A stretch of 64,000 bases of DNA, from NCBI GenBank assembly GCA_036925085.1, contig JAUPFP010000059.1, positions 558,001-622,000 on the forward strand, read 5' to 3'. The notes below the pieces were generated by a model, which made no database searches, was not told where the DNA came from, and saw only the letters and a program-made list of their open reading frames with translations. The stretch comes from Brachycybe producta (taxonomy: Eukaryota; Arthropoda; Diplopoda; Playtdesmida; Andrognathidae). Positions 1 to 11,739 of the stretch are shown one piece after another; position 1 is the first letter of the stretch; each line of letters opens with the position of its first letter. Both the position numbers and the translations under genes were made by a program.

Positions 1-273
1 TCAAGTGTTTTTTTCATGTTGATATTTTTAAAATGCATTTTTATTGGCCAAAAATGAAAAAATATCGTCTCCTTAAAGTTGGTTCATTTTCAAACTGACA
101 TAAAGAGCTTATTTTGAAAGATATCAACATGAAAAAAATACATTTAAATGATTGACCTTATACACTTCTAGTTTCTAAAAATACATTCAAAGTTTCTCTT
201 CATTTTGCACCACCAGAAAGCCAATAATTAGAGTTCGAGAGGGCGGGCAACTCTTTAAAACCAGCTTAATTTT
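1..273. repeat. family C fold-back element, truncated by the window edge
   Basis: The left part reads TTCATGTTGATATTTTTAAA and the right part mirrors it as GATATCAACATGAA (120-133), followed by the family-typical TTCTAGTTTCTAAAA and a distal GAGTTCGAGAGG then AAACCAGCTTAA. This is the same long inverted-repeat element seen complete at 50818-51165. Boundaries are approximate. Confidence 0.6.
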
Positions 274-3200
274 AAAGAAAAATTAGTGACATCAAATGTC
301 TTCAGTTTGGATTGATTTAAATCACTTGATTCAAATAAATAACTTAAGTTACGATTTAATTGAAATATTTTTTTTTTTGCAAAAAAGTGAATGGTCAGAC
401 TTCATCCTAGTAAAGTGAGTGGATATTTTCAGAACTAAACACTAAATTTGAAAATGATTAGAAAATTAGCCTCAAATACACCTAGTTCTTGTTAAGTCTG
501 TTAGATTTCTTAACAGGATCTAAATAAGTGCATGATCAGGCCTCGCTTTATTGGGCTAAAATTAGCCTTAAAGCTCTGAGTACTACTGGTGGTCAATTCT
601 GATTGGTTTATTTATTCGTGTTTTTTTTGTAGCACCGTAAGACACTTCGACCATAACCATTGGCTTAAGAATCACAAGTTTACACCGGTTTAAAGATCTC
701 TGTATAGCTAACCGTTATTGTAGTTTACCATGATAATGTCACACTTCATAAGGTGTCCATTAAGTCCTGAATACACGTAAAATTGCAACAAAATATGCAA
801 AATTATTGGGCGCAGACTATTCACGGATATAATAAATACTGTGTAATAAAAGAAAAGACAAAACTATACAAACCAATTAGATTTTTGGTTAAATTTAGAA
901 AATTCTATATTTTATAGGTAAAATTTTGAGAAAACTACAAATTAAAAAAGAACAAAAATCAGTTTTCAAATGAAAATCAAGAAATGAAAACATGTTTATT
1001 TTCAGTATTGTTCTTTGACCATTTCCAGACAGTAAGCTAAGTTTTATTTAACATAAATAAACATAAGTTTGAAAGTTGCAACCAACATAACACAAATTTA
1101 TTAAATTATTTTGAAAATAATTCAATTGTTTTTGTTCAAAAACAAATCTGATAAAAACATTGTTTAAACATTTTTATTAAATAACAAATTTATGCATAGA
1201 AAAAAGTGTTATTTTATAATATTTTTAAAAGTAACACATTTTAGTATGTTTTGGACGTTGGAACATTGTAAATATTGCGCAACATTCAAAGTTATATGAG
1301 ATATTTTAAAAAAATGTTGGCTACTTTTTCAATTGTGTCACCAAAAAGTGTTGTACTGGAACTTCTTATATAACATGCATGAGATGTGGCAATAAAGTAA
1401 CAAAGAATTTCGGGAAGAATACTTTTGTACTTTTGTCCCAGTGTAACACACTTGTGCCTAGATTTCGTGCCAGCCTCAAAAATATCTATGGAAGTCCTCT
1501 TCTTTCAACCCTTTCAAAAACGTCTGTCGCAGCCTTTCGACTGTTTTAGAAATGCCCTTTCAAACAAAAAAAAAAGATTGTTAAAAATATTGGCAAAAAA
1601 AAAGTTTTGGACCAATGCGCCTGTCTATAAACGCCAGTGCTGCCACCGATCGCACAATAACAAGGTTCTTGTTACGTGTATTTTATAGCCAAATTTCACT
1701 TTCTCACTGTATATTTGATTCGTAACATTTGTAAAATAAAATTGAGGCCCAGCTCACAAAACAATTTCCAAGCCCATAAAGCTCACCAAGCTGTATAAGG
1801 TCCACCAAGCCCAGGTCCTGAGAGTTTTTTTTTTCTCAGAAGCCCATAAAAGCTAACCTGACCCATGAAGCTTACAAAATCCACCAGGCTCATCATGACT
1901 CATGATGTCCACAAACGTGATGGGCATTTTTATTTTCATAAAATGCCAGTTCAGTTTAGACCTAGCCCAGCCCATCTCATCAGCTTTATGTAGGTTTCTA
2001 AAATGTATATCATTATATTTTGCCTAACTCGTTGATTTGAAATGCAATTTTGGTGGCTTGAGTTTTTTTTTTTTTTTTTTTTTTGCTTTATGAAAAGTTA
2101 GCAAAGGCTTCTTGACAATTGTGAGTTACAGACTTAGATGGCAAAAACTTTCATTCGTTCCGGACTTTTGGACATCTTATATAAGTAGTTGGCATATTAA
2201 ATTCAACCTGTCACAGAGACACACACATAGATTACATATACAACATGTCTGTAATATACTATATATATAGATCCCTTTTATATGAGAATCCTTAGAGAGT
2301 GGAGAAAAGTTTTTTTTAATACAATACATATATATATTTTACTTTTCCAACAACCCTCCAAAAAAAGTCTTTTAAAACAAACGGCTAAGAACGTTTTTTT
2401 GTGTGTGGTATGTGTTTCTCAAAGGTGAAATTTTTTTTTAAACATGAAACTCTTTAAATATATGACATTTTGTCATCTTGAAACATAATAGGACCCTTCC
2501 CCCCTCCCTTTCCTATATATAATATATACTGAATTCGAATTTCAAACCATAATAATAAAAAGAAAGAAAAAACAAAATTTCGTTATACAGTAGGTATTCT
2601 TGTTTCTTTAAATTCAATATGAAACATTTCCGTAAATGTCAGGTGTATCGAATTAAAGTGAAAGTTTATTATACACCTGTGCTTAGTACCCATAATCCCA
2701 ATACAATTTGTTTTTTTTAGAGAAAGTTTTTATTCTCAATAGTTGTAAACCTATAAGGTTTTTTTTTTCTTATTATTTTCTTATGTTACAATATACAACT
2801 ATGTGTGTGTATATATGGTTTACAACTTTACAAGTTTTTATTTGGAAGAGATGTAATATGAAAGGCATTCAACTATGTTTTAAAACCCAAGTTTTTCTTG
2901 TTTTGGAAAGGTTTTTTATATATATATTTTTTCAAAATCTATATACTATACTCAAAATGCTTTTTTATGTGTCTTTTTTTTTTTAGTTGGAGAGGGACAT
3001 TGTTTATTATTATGGTTCTTTTTCTTTTACCATAACTGTCACTCCTTTTCTTTTGAGGGATTTTCTCATAGTGTCAAGATTATTGTTATTTTTCTTTAGT
3101 TCTTCCTCAAAAGCGAGACGAAGACCCTCTTCAAAAATCTGTCCTTATTTTTTGTGTTTGAGAATGGGTTTTTTTTGGGGGTTTTTACCTACAATTGGGA

Positions 3201-3481
3201 GCCCTAATGTTACATACACACATGGAACCACACAATACAAGCAATGTGCAGTCATTTGGAGCTTTTATTATTACACATGTGCATGGCTTTTATTGTTCTA
3301 CCTGGAGAAAAAGTATAATATATATATAAAACTTCAATATTATCTACAAAGTGTCTCAAAAATTCTATACACACTTTTTTGGTTGTTAATAAATTAACTA
3401 CCATATTCATTTTCTGAAATTTAATTTTATAAAGAGCAAATGTTATAATGAAAATGAGATATAAACGCATTAAAAGCGTCT

Positions 3482-3627
3482 CTGGTTACGAATATATGAT
3501 TAAGTGCTGTGCAAACGACAATACGGAATGAATATTCAATGTTGACGTCACAGCAATCGATGCATTGAGATGCATGACATTGGCTATGACGTCATTATTC
3601 CGTATAAAATCGCATATTCGTAAACCA
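3482..3627. repeat. imperfect fold-back element with paired TGACGTCA
   Basis: CTGGTTACGAATATATGATT at the left is mirrored by CGCATATTCGTAAACCAG at the right, and ACGGAATGAATATTCAATG is partly mirrored by TTATTCCGT. A TGACGTCA palindrome sits in each arm (3543-3550 and 3587-3594). It looks like a non-autonomous DNA transposon of about 150 bp with no coding capacity. The superfamily is not assigned. Confidence 0.65.
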
Positions 3628-3651
3628 GCCCTTAACATGTTTGATGTTTAA

Positions 3652-3907
3652 ATGATGCATTATCTCTTAAGTGTTCAAAATGTCTTCCATTGTCATGAAG
3701 GCATTGCTGACATTAGTGAGAAACTGATTGTACAAAACATCAATTAACTTATTTCTTGCAATTTTGCGACAATAAATTGAAGAGAATTGTTGTAAAAAAA
3801 AACGCAAGAGATGCGTTAATTGATGTTTGCAGATCAGTTTCTTACGGATGTTAGCAATGCCTTCATGACAATGGAGGACATTTTGAACACTTGAGATAAT
3901 GCATCAT
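3652..3907. repeat. long fold-back repeat of about 256 bp
   Basis: The left arm begins ATGATGCATTATCTCTTAAG and the right arm ends with GAGATAATGCATCAT. Further inside, GTCATGAAGGCATTGC is mirrored by GCAATGCCTTCATGAC, and ACATCAATTAAC by GTTAATTGATGT. The arms are close to 100 nt each around a short AT-rich loop. It would form a strong hairpin if transcribed as part of the muscleblind intron. Confidence 0.8.
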
Positions 3908-5129
3908 CATGTTCTTGTAACATTTACTCTCAATTATAAAATTAAATTTAAGAAAATAAACATGGCAGTTATTAACAATCAAAGTGTGTATATATTTCTT
4001 GTCGATACATTTGTATATACATTATAAACCTTCAATATTGTCTATATGTATAGGAAATACCATTTATTATTTTCTGGTTTTTTCTGTTATTGTTGCTTTT
4101 TTTTGCACACAAAAAACTCTTCTCCATTTTCTCTCTCTAAAAGGATTCTTGGTTTCTGTTGTTTTTGTTGTTGTTGTTGGGAGAAAAATAAGACTAATTG
4201 CACCCTCAATTATTTCTATAAAACAATATAAATTTTTAGTAATAATTTTCCCAATTTTTTTTTTAAATTTTTAGCACTTTTATTGCTTATTTTTGTGTCA
4301 TGTGATATTGCACTTTTAATATTAATAATATAATTAGATAAATTTAATAATATTTATATTCAATAGTAGTATTTATAATTTTTAGACTTGAGAAGAAAAA
4401 AAATTGTTTTAACAATTTTTTTTTGCCTGATTATTATTACAAGTTTTGAAATCTAAAACAAAAATAATTGATAATATTTAGAAATTTTGACATAATAATA
4501 AAGTAGAATATAATAAGCTTTTTTTATAACTTAAGTTTGGCGAATTTTATTTGGTTGGTTGAATGGAGAGAGGTGAAATTTTTTTTATTCGCTGTTATAA
4601 GATACAAAAAAAAAGCATGATGGAATTATTTGTTTGGCCTTTTAATATATTCCATAATTATGTTGCCAAGCATTGTTTAGTTTGTTTTGGAATTTTATTT
4701 TTGTTTACTAACTATATAACAAAATAGTTGGATTTTTATTTGTGTATTGGCCTCAGAAGATAATTGCATCCATTCATCTTTTGATTTTTTTTTCTGTATT
4801 TTTAGATAAATAACAAACCAATAACAAAAATAAAAGTCTGTTTTCTAATAGGCTTCCATTTAAATAACAATTTTAAACTTCTTTTTTTTTTCAAAATAAA
4901 AAAGATTTATGCAAAGTGTCTCAAAAGTTAAAAGTTTGGAGAGTTTTACAAAAAAAATAAATGCAAAGAATTTGTTGGACATTTGTAAAATCTTTTAGGA
5001 GCTCGTATATAAATAGATATTGCAAAATATGCCAAGTACAAATTGAACAAATAGAATTGAAAAATGGTAATTATTTATTTCAGATGCAATAATAGTTAAG
5101 AATTAATTTCAAGTGTTTTTAGATACTAA

Positions 5130-5426
5130 TACCTAGTACACACCTGATAATTTAAATGCATTTAAATAATAAACGTGTTCTACAGAGCCCTGTGAAGGGC
5201 AAACAAACAATATGTCGAATTCAATTTATTCAGTTAATTAATCTGAAAATATTGAGTTAATACTTAAATATATAAATTATTGACAAAATATTGATTTGGT
5301 ATTTTAATTTAAAATATTAATAATAAAGTCGATTTTTATTTGGTATTCATGTCCTTAACTGGATTCCGTATAATTCACCTAAACACATTTAGTTTGAATT
5401 CATTTAACTCATGTGTGTACAAGGTA
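5130..5426. repeat. family B element, copy 1 (TACCTAGTACACAC ends)
   Basis: The element opens TACCTAGTACACACCTGA and closes with TGTGTGTACAAGGTA, imperfect inverted ends. Internally it carries AGAGCCCTGTGAAGGGCAAA and GTCCTTAACTGGATTCCGTA. The same segments recur in the same order at 9716-10030 and 59084-59375, and in inverse orientation at 58805-59053. TA flanks both ends, which would fit a TA target duplication of a Tc1/mariner-type MITE, although this is not proven. Confidence 0.75.
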
Positions 5427-6293
5427 TAACCGGCCGCCGTATTTTAAAATGTTACTTAAGCCAAAGTGCAACTTAAACAAAGCTAAACTTAAAAAAAACC
5501 TACCGTAGAAGTTTTTTTTTTTCAAAAGTTATTCAAACATGAAATTACTCTTCTAGTATCTTAAACTCTTTTACAGAATTGTTTTGTAAAATATGTTGTT
5601 GCTGGTAATATTCTTTTCTTTTGAGACACTCTGTACTTCTGAAACTCAGTTCATTACTTTTGGATCATCATATTTTGTTATCATAAAATACAAAATGTTT
5701 AAAAAAAAATTGATTATTTTACAACAAAAAAATAGGAACAAATTGAAGAGTTGGAATTTCAAGCATACTATGACACAATCAACTGATTTATTTATTTTTT
5801 ATGATTGATACATTATATTTTTAGTTTTCTTATCTGAACTTTCTGAAGTACTTTATTTACTTGTGGCAACAGCAAGAAGTTCTGCTGCAAAAATGCAAAT
5901 TGTTTAATTGGTGCTTTTTTTTTTTGGCTTAGGTTTCTTGATTTTTTTTTTTTGGGGTTCTTAAAACTTCTTATAAAAATATTGGGCGCAATCAAAAACG
6001 AAAGAAAAAGCTATTTTCCTTGAAGAAAACGAGTTTATGAAAACTATGCTAGCCCTTCATCCACCTTTTTCTCAAGAAAGCAAGGATCTATTCCACATGC
6101 CGGTACTTTTTTTCTTGAGAAGATTAAGTTGAATGCACATGCTGCTGACCTTTAATCTAAAACAGGCCTATATTGATAAATTAGGCATTGCCTAGGGCCT
6201 TATATGAAGGTCAAAATGTAAAGAATGTATCAAAACAGCCTATGTAGATGTCATGTTTTTGCACCATGATCTTCTGTTATGAGACTTTCTAAT

Positions 6294-6485
6294 ACAGGCA
6301 GTTATAAATAGGGGAGAACTTCAGTTGGCTCCGCCCTTGTTATGACGACCGGCAACTTCTAGTTGGCTGGTTATGTAGTCTGACGTTGAAAATGGCGTAG
6401 CATGTGACGTCAGACTACATAGCCAGCCAATTAGAAGTTGCCGGTCGTCATAACAAGAAGTTCTGACCGATTTCTAACTCCCTGT
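6294..6485. mobile_element. family A fold-back transposon, copy 1, with exact 9-bp target duplication
   Basis: A 192 bp fold-back element begins ACAGGCAGTTATAAAT and ends ATTTCTAACTCCCTGT (inverted complements with mismatches). Its arms share GTTATGACGACCGGCAACTT and the complement AAGTTGCCGGTCGTCATAAC, with TGACGTCA at 6405-6412 near the centre. It is bounded by the 9-mer CTTTCTAAT at 6285-6293 and again at 6486-6494, an exact direct repeat as expected for a target-site duplication. There is no coding capacity. The 9-bp duplication would fit a Mutator-like element, by inference. Confidence 0.85.
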
Positions 6486-8671
6486 CTTTCTAATTTGTAT
6501 CGCCCTCATATTTAAGAAGAAAATGACAAAATCAAGCACATCTGGAAACTTATTTTCTTTTTAAAGAATTGTCTAGGAAGTGGATCACTATCACTCTTCT
6601 AGATTCTTTTCACAACACAAAGAAATAGTCTTTAGTTTCTGATTGCGCCTATTTTTCTTTCTTCATTCATTCTTTATTGGGTGGCATTATTTTCTGAGGC
6701 TGTTATAATTTATAATAATAATATTGCAAAAATTATTTATATTTAAAGAAACTTTTAAAGCACATTGGAATGTGACTAATCATTTTTGGGGGCGTCTTTT
6801 TTTTTTCCTTTGGTCACTTTTGTGCTTTTTTTTTATATTCTCTCTCCACATTTTTTCATTTTTGCAGTGCTTTTTTATCAAGCCTTCTCCAACAATCACT
6901 AAGTTATTATTCAATATATATTTTATTTTAATTTTTTTGAAATATGCCATATATATGTTTAATTTTTATATTATTGTACTTTGAAGCTTAAAAGCTTTTT
7001 TTTACATTTATTGTGGTGATGTGTGTTTATTTTATCATTTCTTAGTTTTATTTATTTATTTTTTTTTGCATGATTTTCGATCAATTTTAACAAATCAAAA
7101 AAATATACATAAAAAATGAAACAGTTTTTTTTAAATTTTAATATTCAAATTTTTTAAAAAATTGATATTCATTTGAATAGAGATTTCAAAATGCCGTTTG
7201 TGACCATAACTAGAAGTATTGCCAATTTTTTAGATTACAATTTTTAACACAATTACAACTAAGGATTGTTCACACATGCTAAAAAAAATTTAACTGTAAA
7301 AAGGAATTTATCTAATTTTAATAATTGTATTCTATTTATCTGGCTTTTGAGTGTATGCAGAAAATCGTTAAATTGTTTATTCTTGCCACATTGAATTACA
7401 TTTTACCTCTTATGATGCTTTTTATGAGCCTCCTCTCAGGATGCTTTGTATGATCTCATATTTGAGAAGAAAATGGCTATGGGAAGAAACACACGCTGAA
7501 AAAGCAACACTGAATTGCACATTGTAAGCACAAATGAACGCAGACGTTTTTATTTAAATTTTTTTTTTTGGAGATTTTTCAGTGTGTTTGTGATTCTTCT
7601 CTAATCCGGAAATAATTTTCTTGAAGTTACTTTGCAGAATTATAGAAACATTCTTTAGTTTCTGGATGCAGCTTTACAACTTCACCCTTTTCTGCTAATT
7701 AAATAGAATGGAATTATTTAAATCAAGACAAATTCTTATATTCAGTCGATTTTCCGATGTCTTTTTTTTCTGCATGTGTGTGTGTGGTACTTTGGCCTTA
7801 AGAGTCACTCAATTATGTTCAAATTAATTAAGAACAGAAAATGAAGAGTGTTTGCAATTACAAGACAGAGAAAGAAAAAAAGTCTCAAATACATTTTTTT
7901 TCCGCTTTGACGATTAAGAGAATGTATTTTTCAAGCATATTATTATACATAATCAAAATTTATATTTAAAGTGGAAGTTTCATTCTTGCAAGACAAATTT
8001 CATTTTTTCTTCTTCTTCTTTTATGTATAGATAACTAATTCAAAGTAATTATTAATTTTGAAGAAAAAGACTTTTAGTGATGAAGGAATGAATGAGTTAT
8101 AATTGGAACGTTCAACAGAAATCATTCTTTTGGAAAATAGAACTTTTTTTTTTTGATATACTTAAATTTCTTAACGCCTCTAAGATTCCTGTAGTATCCA
8201 ATATATATGACAAGTGATGGTATTTTTTTTTCCACTTGATATATATGATATATGTAGAAAATGAAGAGTAGAAAAGGTCTTATTACTTAGGAACTAGAAA
8301 AAAAAACTATATATATATATATATATATATATGTCACATTGCAAAAATTATGAATCCCTTGAGGACTGTAGAAAGTGAATCAAGGAGGTTTTGATGGAAG
8401 ATGAAGTCTTTAGTGAAGCTAAGAAAAGAAAAGAAAAACTGAATGAAAAAAATCTTTTATCAAGAGTGAAACCCCTAAGGTCCAAATTCAAGAAGAAGAA
8501 AATTTTACATTTAAACTTTGAACCGAGATTTCCAGCATTGTTGTTACATGTTATTAGTAAGGGCCTGTTTATGGATAAATAGACTCTAAAATAGACTCTA
8601 AAATAAAAACAATTGAATTTAGGATGGTAAAAAAAAATCTGAAACCCACGGTTTCAGATAATTTTTGTTGA

Positions 8672-8854
8672 GACAGACTAATCATAGGTCACTATGTGAC
8701 CTACACTTTTTACCAAACCCCCAGCAACAAGCTTAATTTAACGTAACCCCCGCACCTCTTATCAGCAATATACAAAAAAATTCTAAAGTGTAGGCCACTG
8801 AGTGACCTACAGTTCTGAAGTGTAGGTCACCTAGAGAACTGCGATTAGTCTGTC
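8672..8854. repeat. family E fold-back (GACAGACTAATC ends, GGTCACT/AGTGACC core)
   Basis: GACAGACTAATC at 8672-8683 is perfectly mirrored by GATTAGTCTGTC at 8843-8854. Several short palindromic cores of the type GTAGGTCACT or AGTGACCTAC lie between, plus the shared segment CAACAAGCTTAATTTAACGT. A larger compound relative is at 12496-12934. It is non-coding and probably a non-autonomous DNA transposon. Confidence 0.75.
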
Positions 8855-9236
8855 CAGTTTTTGTTAGTCTGAGTCTTACCGTGCAGGACAGATTTAATTA
8901 TAACATACGTGAGGAGCTTTTTTTTTTTCATAAGTTAACATGTCCATATTTTGGCCTAACCTATTGCAGTTTTGTGATCAATTTTCAGAGCTGAGTCAAT
9001 ATCTGTAAAAAAAATGTTACCAAAGTAAAACGTATTCCATTCCAACGTATTCCGTACATCCATTCCAAATTCATGTTTTCTATCTGTAAACGGTTTTGCT
9101 ATTCTTGAAAAATTTGAGCATCAGGACATGTGACGTTTTGAAAAGAAAAAGCTCCTCTTTTTTATTCAATCATATTTCTTCAGTTTTAAATTCTCAAAAT
9201 TTTTGGGTCAATTTTATAGTTTTCTACAGTCTACAA

Positions 9237-9622
9237 CAATGTTTCTTAAACTTTTTCAGGTTACGGAACCCTAAGCAACATTATTTTATGGCATTCACAT
9301 TATGCGGATCGTCACGGAACGTCAATGTCCTATAAAATAATACATTGTATAATATTTTGTCGTGACAGTGACGTTCCGTATAATGTAAATTGTCCTTTAT
9401 TTGTGAAAATAATAAGCATATTAATATAAGTATGACGTATTTTTAAATTGTTTTTATAAATTTATTTTTTATATCGTAAAATAAAAAAAATTGTTTAAAT
9501 TTAAATATTTCACGTAGTAAAATATATAAATATTATAAAATTTAAACAGAAGTTTGCAGAACTCAAAGAGTAATTTGTAGAACACTAGGGTTCTGGCGAA
9601 ACACAGTTTAAGAAACATACTG
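9237..9622. mobile_element. hAT-like non-autonomous element with 8-bp flanking repeat
   Basis: The left end CAATGTTTCTTAAACTTTTT is mirrored by the right end AGTTTAAGAAACATACTG. GTCTACAA (9229-9236) before it and CTTTACAA (9623-9630) after it agree at 6 of 8 positions, as expected for an aged 8-bp target duplication. The CA...TG termini and 8-bp duplication are the hAT pattern. The interior is AT-rich with no transposase frame. Confidence 0.7.
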
Positions 9623-9715
9623 CTTTACAACTTCTACATAGAATTCTTTTAAAAATATTTCCGGTATATTTCAAAATATATATTTATTTTGGGCCCTTTT
9701 TGTCTGTCACTCTTA

Positions 9716-10030
9716 TACCTAGTACACACCTGATAATTTAAATGCATTTAAATATATATTTAATAAACGTGGACTTAAAAGAGCCCTGTGAAGGGCAAAC
9801 AAACAATATCTCGAATTGAATTTTTTCAGTTAATAATCTGAAAATATTGAGTTAATACTTAAATATAATAATATAAACTATTGACATTAAAATATTGATT
9901 TAGTATTTCAATTTAAAATATTAATAATAAAGTCAATTTTTATTTGGTGTTCATGTCCTTAACTGGATTCCGTATAATTCACCTAAACACATTTAATTTG
10001 AATTCATTTAACTCATGTGTGTACAAGGTA
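9716..10030. repeat. family B element, copy 2
   Basis: Starts TACCTAGTACACACCTGA and ends TGTGTGTACAAGGTA, flanked by TTA on both sides. Internal landmarks (AGAGCCCTGTGAAGGGCAAA, TCATGTCCTTAACTGGATTC) match copies at 5130-5426 and 59084-59375 in the same order. Non-coding. Confidence 0.78.
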
Positions 10031-10494
10031 TTAGGTATTAGTTAGTATTTTTCAATCAAGGACACTGTTTTGAGGCTTGTTTTGATTCTTACCTATTGTA
10101 GTATAAAAGGAAGAACCTTGCAATTAATCTAGTTTTGTTTTTAAATTTATCCTAATTTCAGAAGATTTTTTTTCCTATGTTATGGGAATACTCTGTTCAG
10201 AGAGAGAGAGAGTACAATTTTTGATATTAAAGTAGCAAATATTCTTTTTTGAATTTGGACCTTAGATGTTATTTTAGCAAAAACGATTTTCTATATTTTT
10301 TTCTTAGTGTGTTTGTATTGTAGGAGATTGAGTGAGTCTCTAAATAAAGATTTGTCTTTCTAATATATATAACTTCTCATGATTCTTTTTTTTTCTTCCA
10401 TCACTGATTAAAATTGATATCTACTCAAATAATGGGAATCTTTATTTTTGATGGGTCACATTGATGATAATGGCATTTTGAAATCTCTTTTTCA

Positions 10495-10625
10495 CTTGAT
10501 GATGATTAAGGTAAAAACAAATTGTGCTTTTCGCATTCAAAGAGGCTGTTTAGAGGATAGTGTTAACCTACAACTCTAGTTTAGCTTTTTAGCCTCTAAC
10601 CAGTCAGTGCAGAAAACAATGTTTT
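10495..10625. repeat. small family D-related hairpin element
   Basis: TTGTGCTTTTCGCATTCAAA followed by GAGGCTGTTTAGAGG is mirrored by TTAGCCTCTAACCAGTCAGT and GCAGAAAACAA. This is the TTAGAGGCTAG/CTAGCCTCTAA core also present near 17150, 26750 and 43350. Boundaries are approximate. Confidence 0.5.
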
Positions 10626-10734
10626 TTGCCTTAAATTTATGATTCAAAATAAACTTTTTTTAAGGTGGTTCAAAAGTAAATTTGCTCAAACATAAAGATT
10701 TATTACATAAAATACGTTGTAAAATGCGTGAAAG

Positions 10735-11420
10735 CAATTTTTAAGAAAAAAATCAGCTGTGTTAGAAACTAGAATAGTAATTGAATATGCTAAAAAATAT
10801 TTTCATGACGCATTTTGAAAATTATAGTACACTATTAAATATTAATGCAAAAAAATAGTAGTCATTTTTAAATTGCCGCAAAAAGTTTATTTTTAAAGAT
10901 ATTATCTCGAAAATAATTTTGGAAAATTTTCCTGTTATTCTAGTGTATACGTGTATCAGAAGCCGATTTTAAAAAAAAATTATTATAATTTAGAAAAAAA
11001 AAACGTTTTTCACAGGAAATATTTAAAATATATTTCTTATGAAAACTGTTTTTCATAATTTAATTTTAAACTTTCATAAAAAGTTTATTTTTAAACATAT
11101 CGTCAGGAAAATATTTTTTTAAGTTTTTGTTCTTATTCTAGTTTCTATTGGAAGGAAATTTTAAAAAATCGAAATGCATTAGAAACTAGAATTGTTGGTG
11201 AATATTTTACGACTAATATTTTTTTTAAAAAAATAAACTTTTTATTGTAATTTAGAGAGAAAAAAATATATTTCACACAAGAAAAAATCGTTTATTTTTG
11301 AATTTCTGTAGAAAATTTATTTTTAACGATATATCAATCGTGAAAATTTAGAAAATTCTATTTTATTCTGGTTTCTAATCATTTTTTTTTTCTTAATGTT
11401 GCTTACTTAAAAATTACTTT
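10735..11420. repeat. degenerate stretch related to family C fold-back sequence
   Basis: Repeated degenerate blocks such as GTTAGAAACTAGAATAGT, AAAAGTTTATTTTTAA and GATATTATC recur here in both orientations. They resemble diverged or nested copies of the dispersed family C and its C' variant (28440-28745, 32190-32460). No clear ends can be drawn. Confidence 0.4.
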
Positions 11421-11739
11421 TGAACCGTTTTAAATTGTTGTAATCTATATATAGACGCACAAAACCACCCTTTTGACACATTTTTTTTTAATAATTATTA
11501 TAATTATATATATTTTGTTTGTGTAACTATTTAAAATTCACAATTTTTTTTATTACTCTTTTCGTTTTATGTTGATGGTACCGAGTGATCGCAAAGTATA
11601 TTTTCATACAGTATGTTTTCAAATATTACTGATCACATAATATAAAATATATATATATTTTTATCTGTGATTTTTATTTTGAGCTATTTATTCGATAATA
11701 TGTTTTCATACATTTTTTGTTCTATACCCAATTTGACAG

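Larger units (their letters stand above)
1..11739 (+). other. intron of muscleblind (or upstream gene body), no coding exon seen
   Basis: The acceptor at 11738-11739 belongs to an internal muscleblind exon, so the DNA to its left should be intron for at least part of this stretch. I find no zinc-finger exon or other recognisable coding segment here, only short AT-rich chance frames. It contains several fold-back elements (3482-3627, 3652-3907, 6294-6485, 8672-8854, 9237-9622, 5130-5426, 9716-10030), poly-A/T tracts and an AT dinucleotide run near 8310-8332. Confidence 0.6.

Noticed and set aside
2708..3397. Two adjacent long AT-rich open frames rich in Phe, Tyr and Ile
   Set aside because: Composition is that of translated poly-T and TAT repeats; no start context, domain or splice signal.
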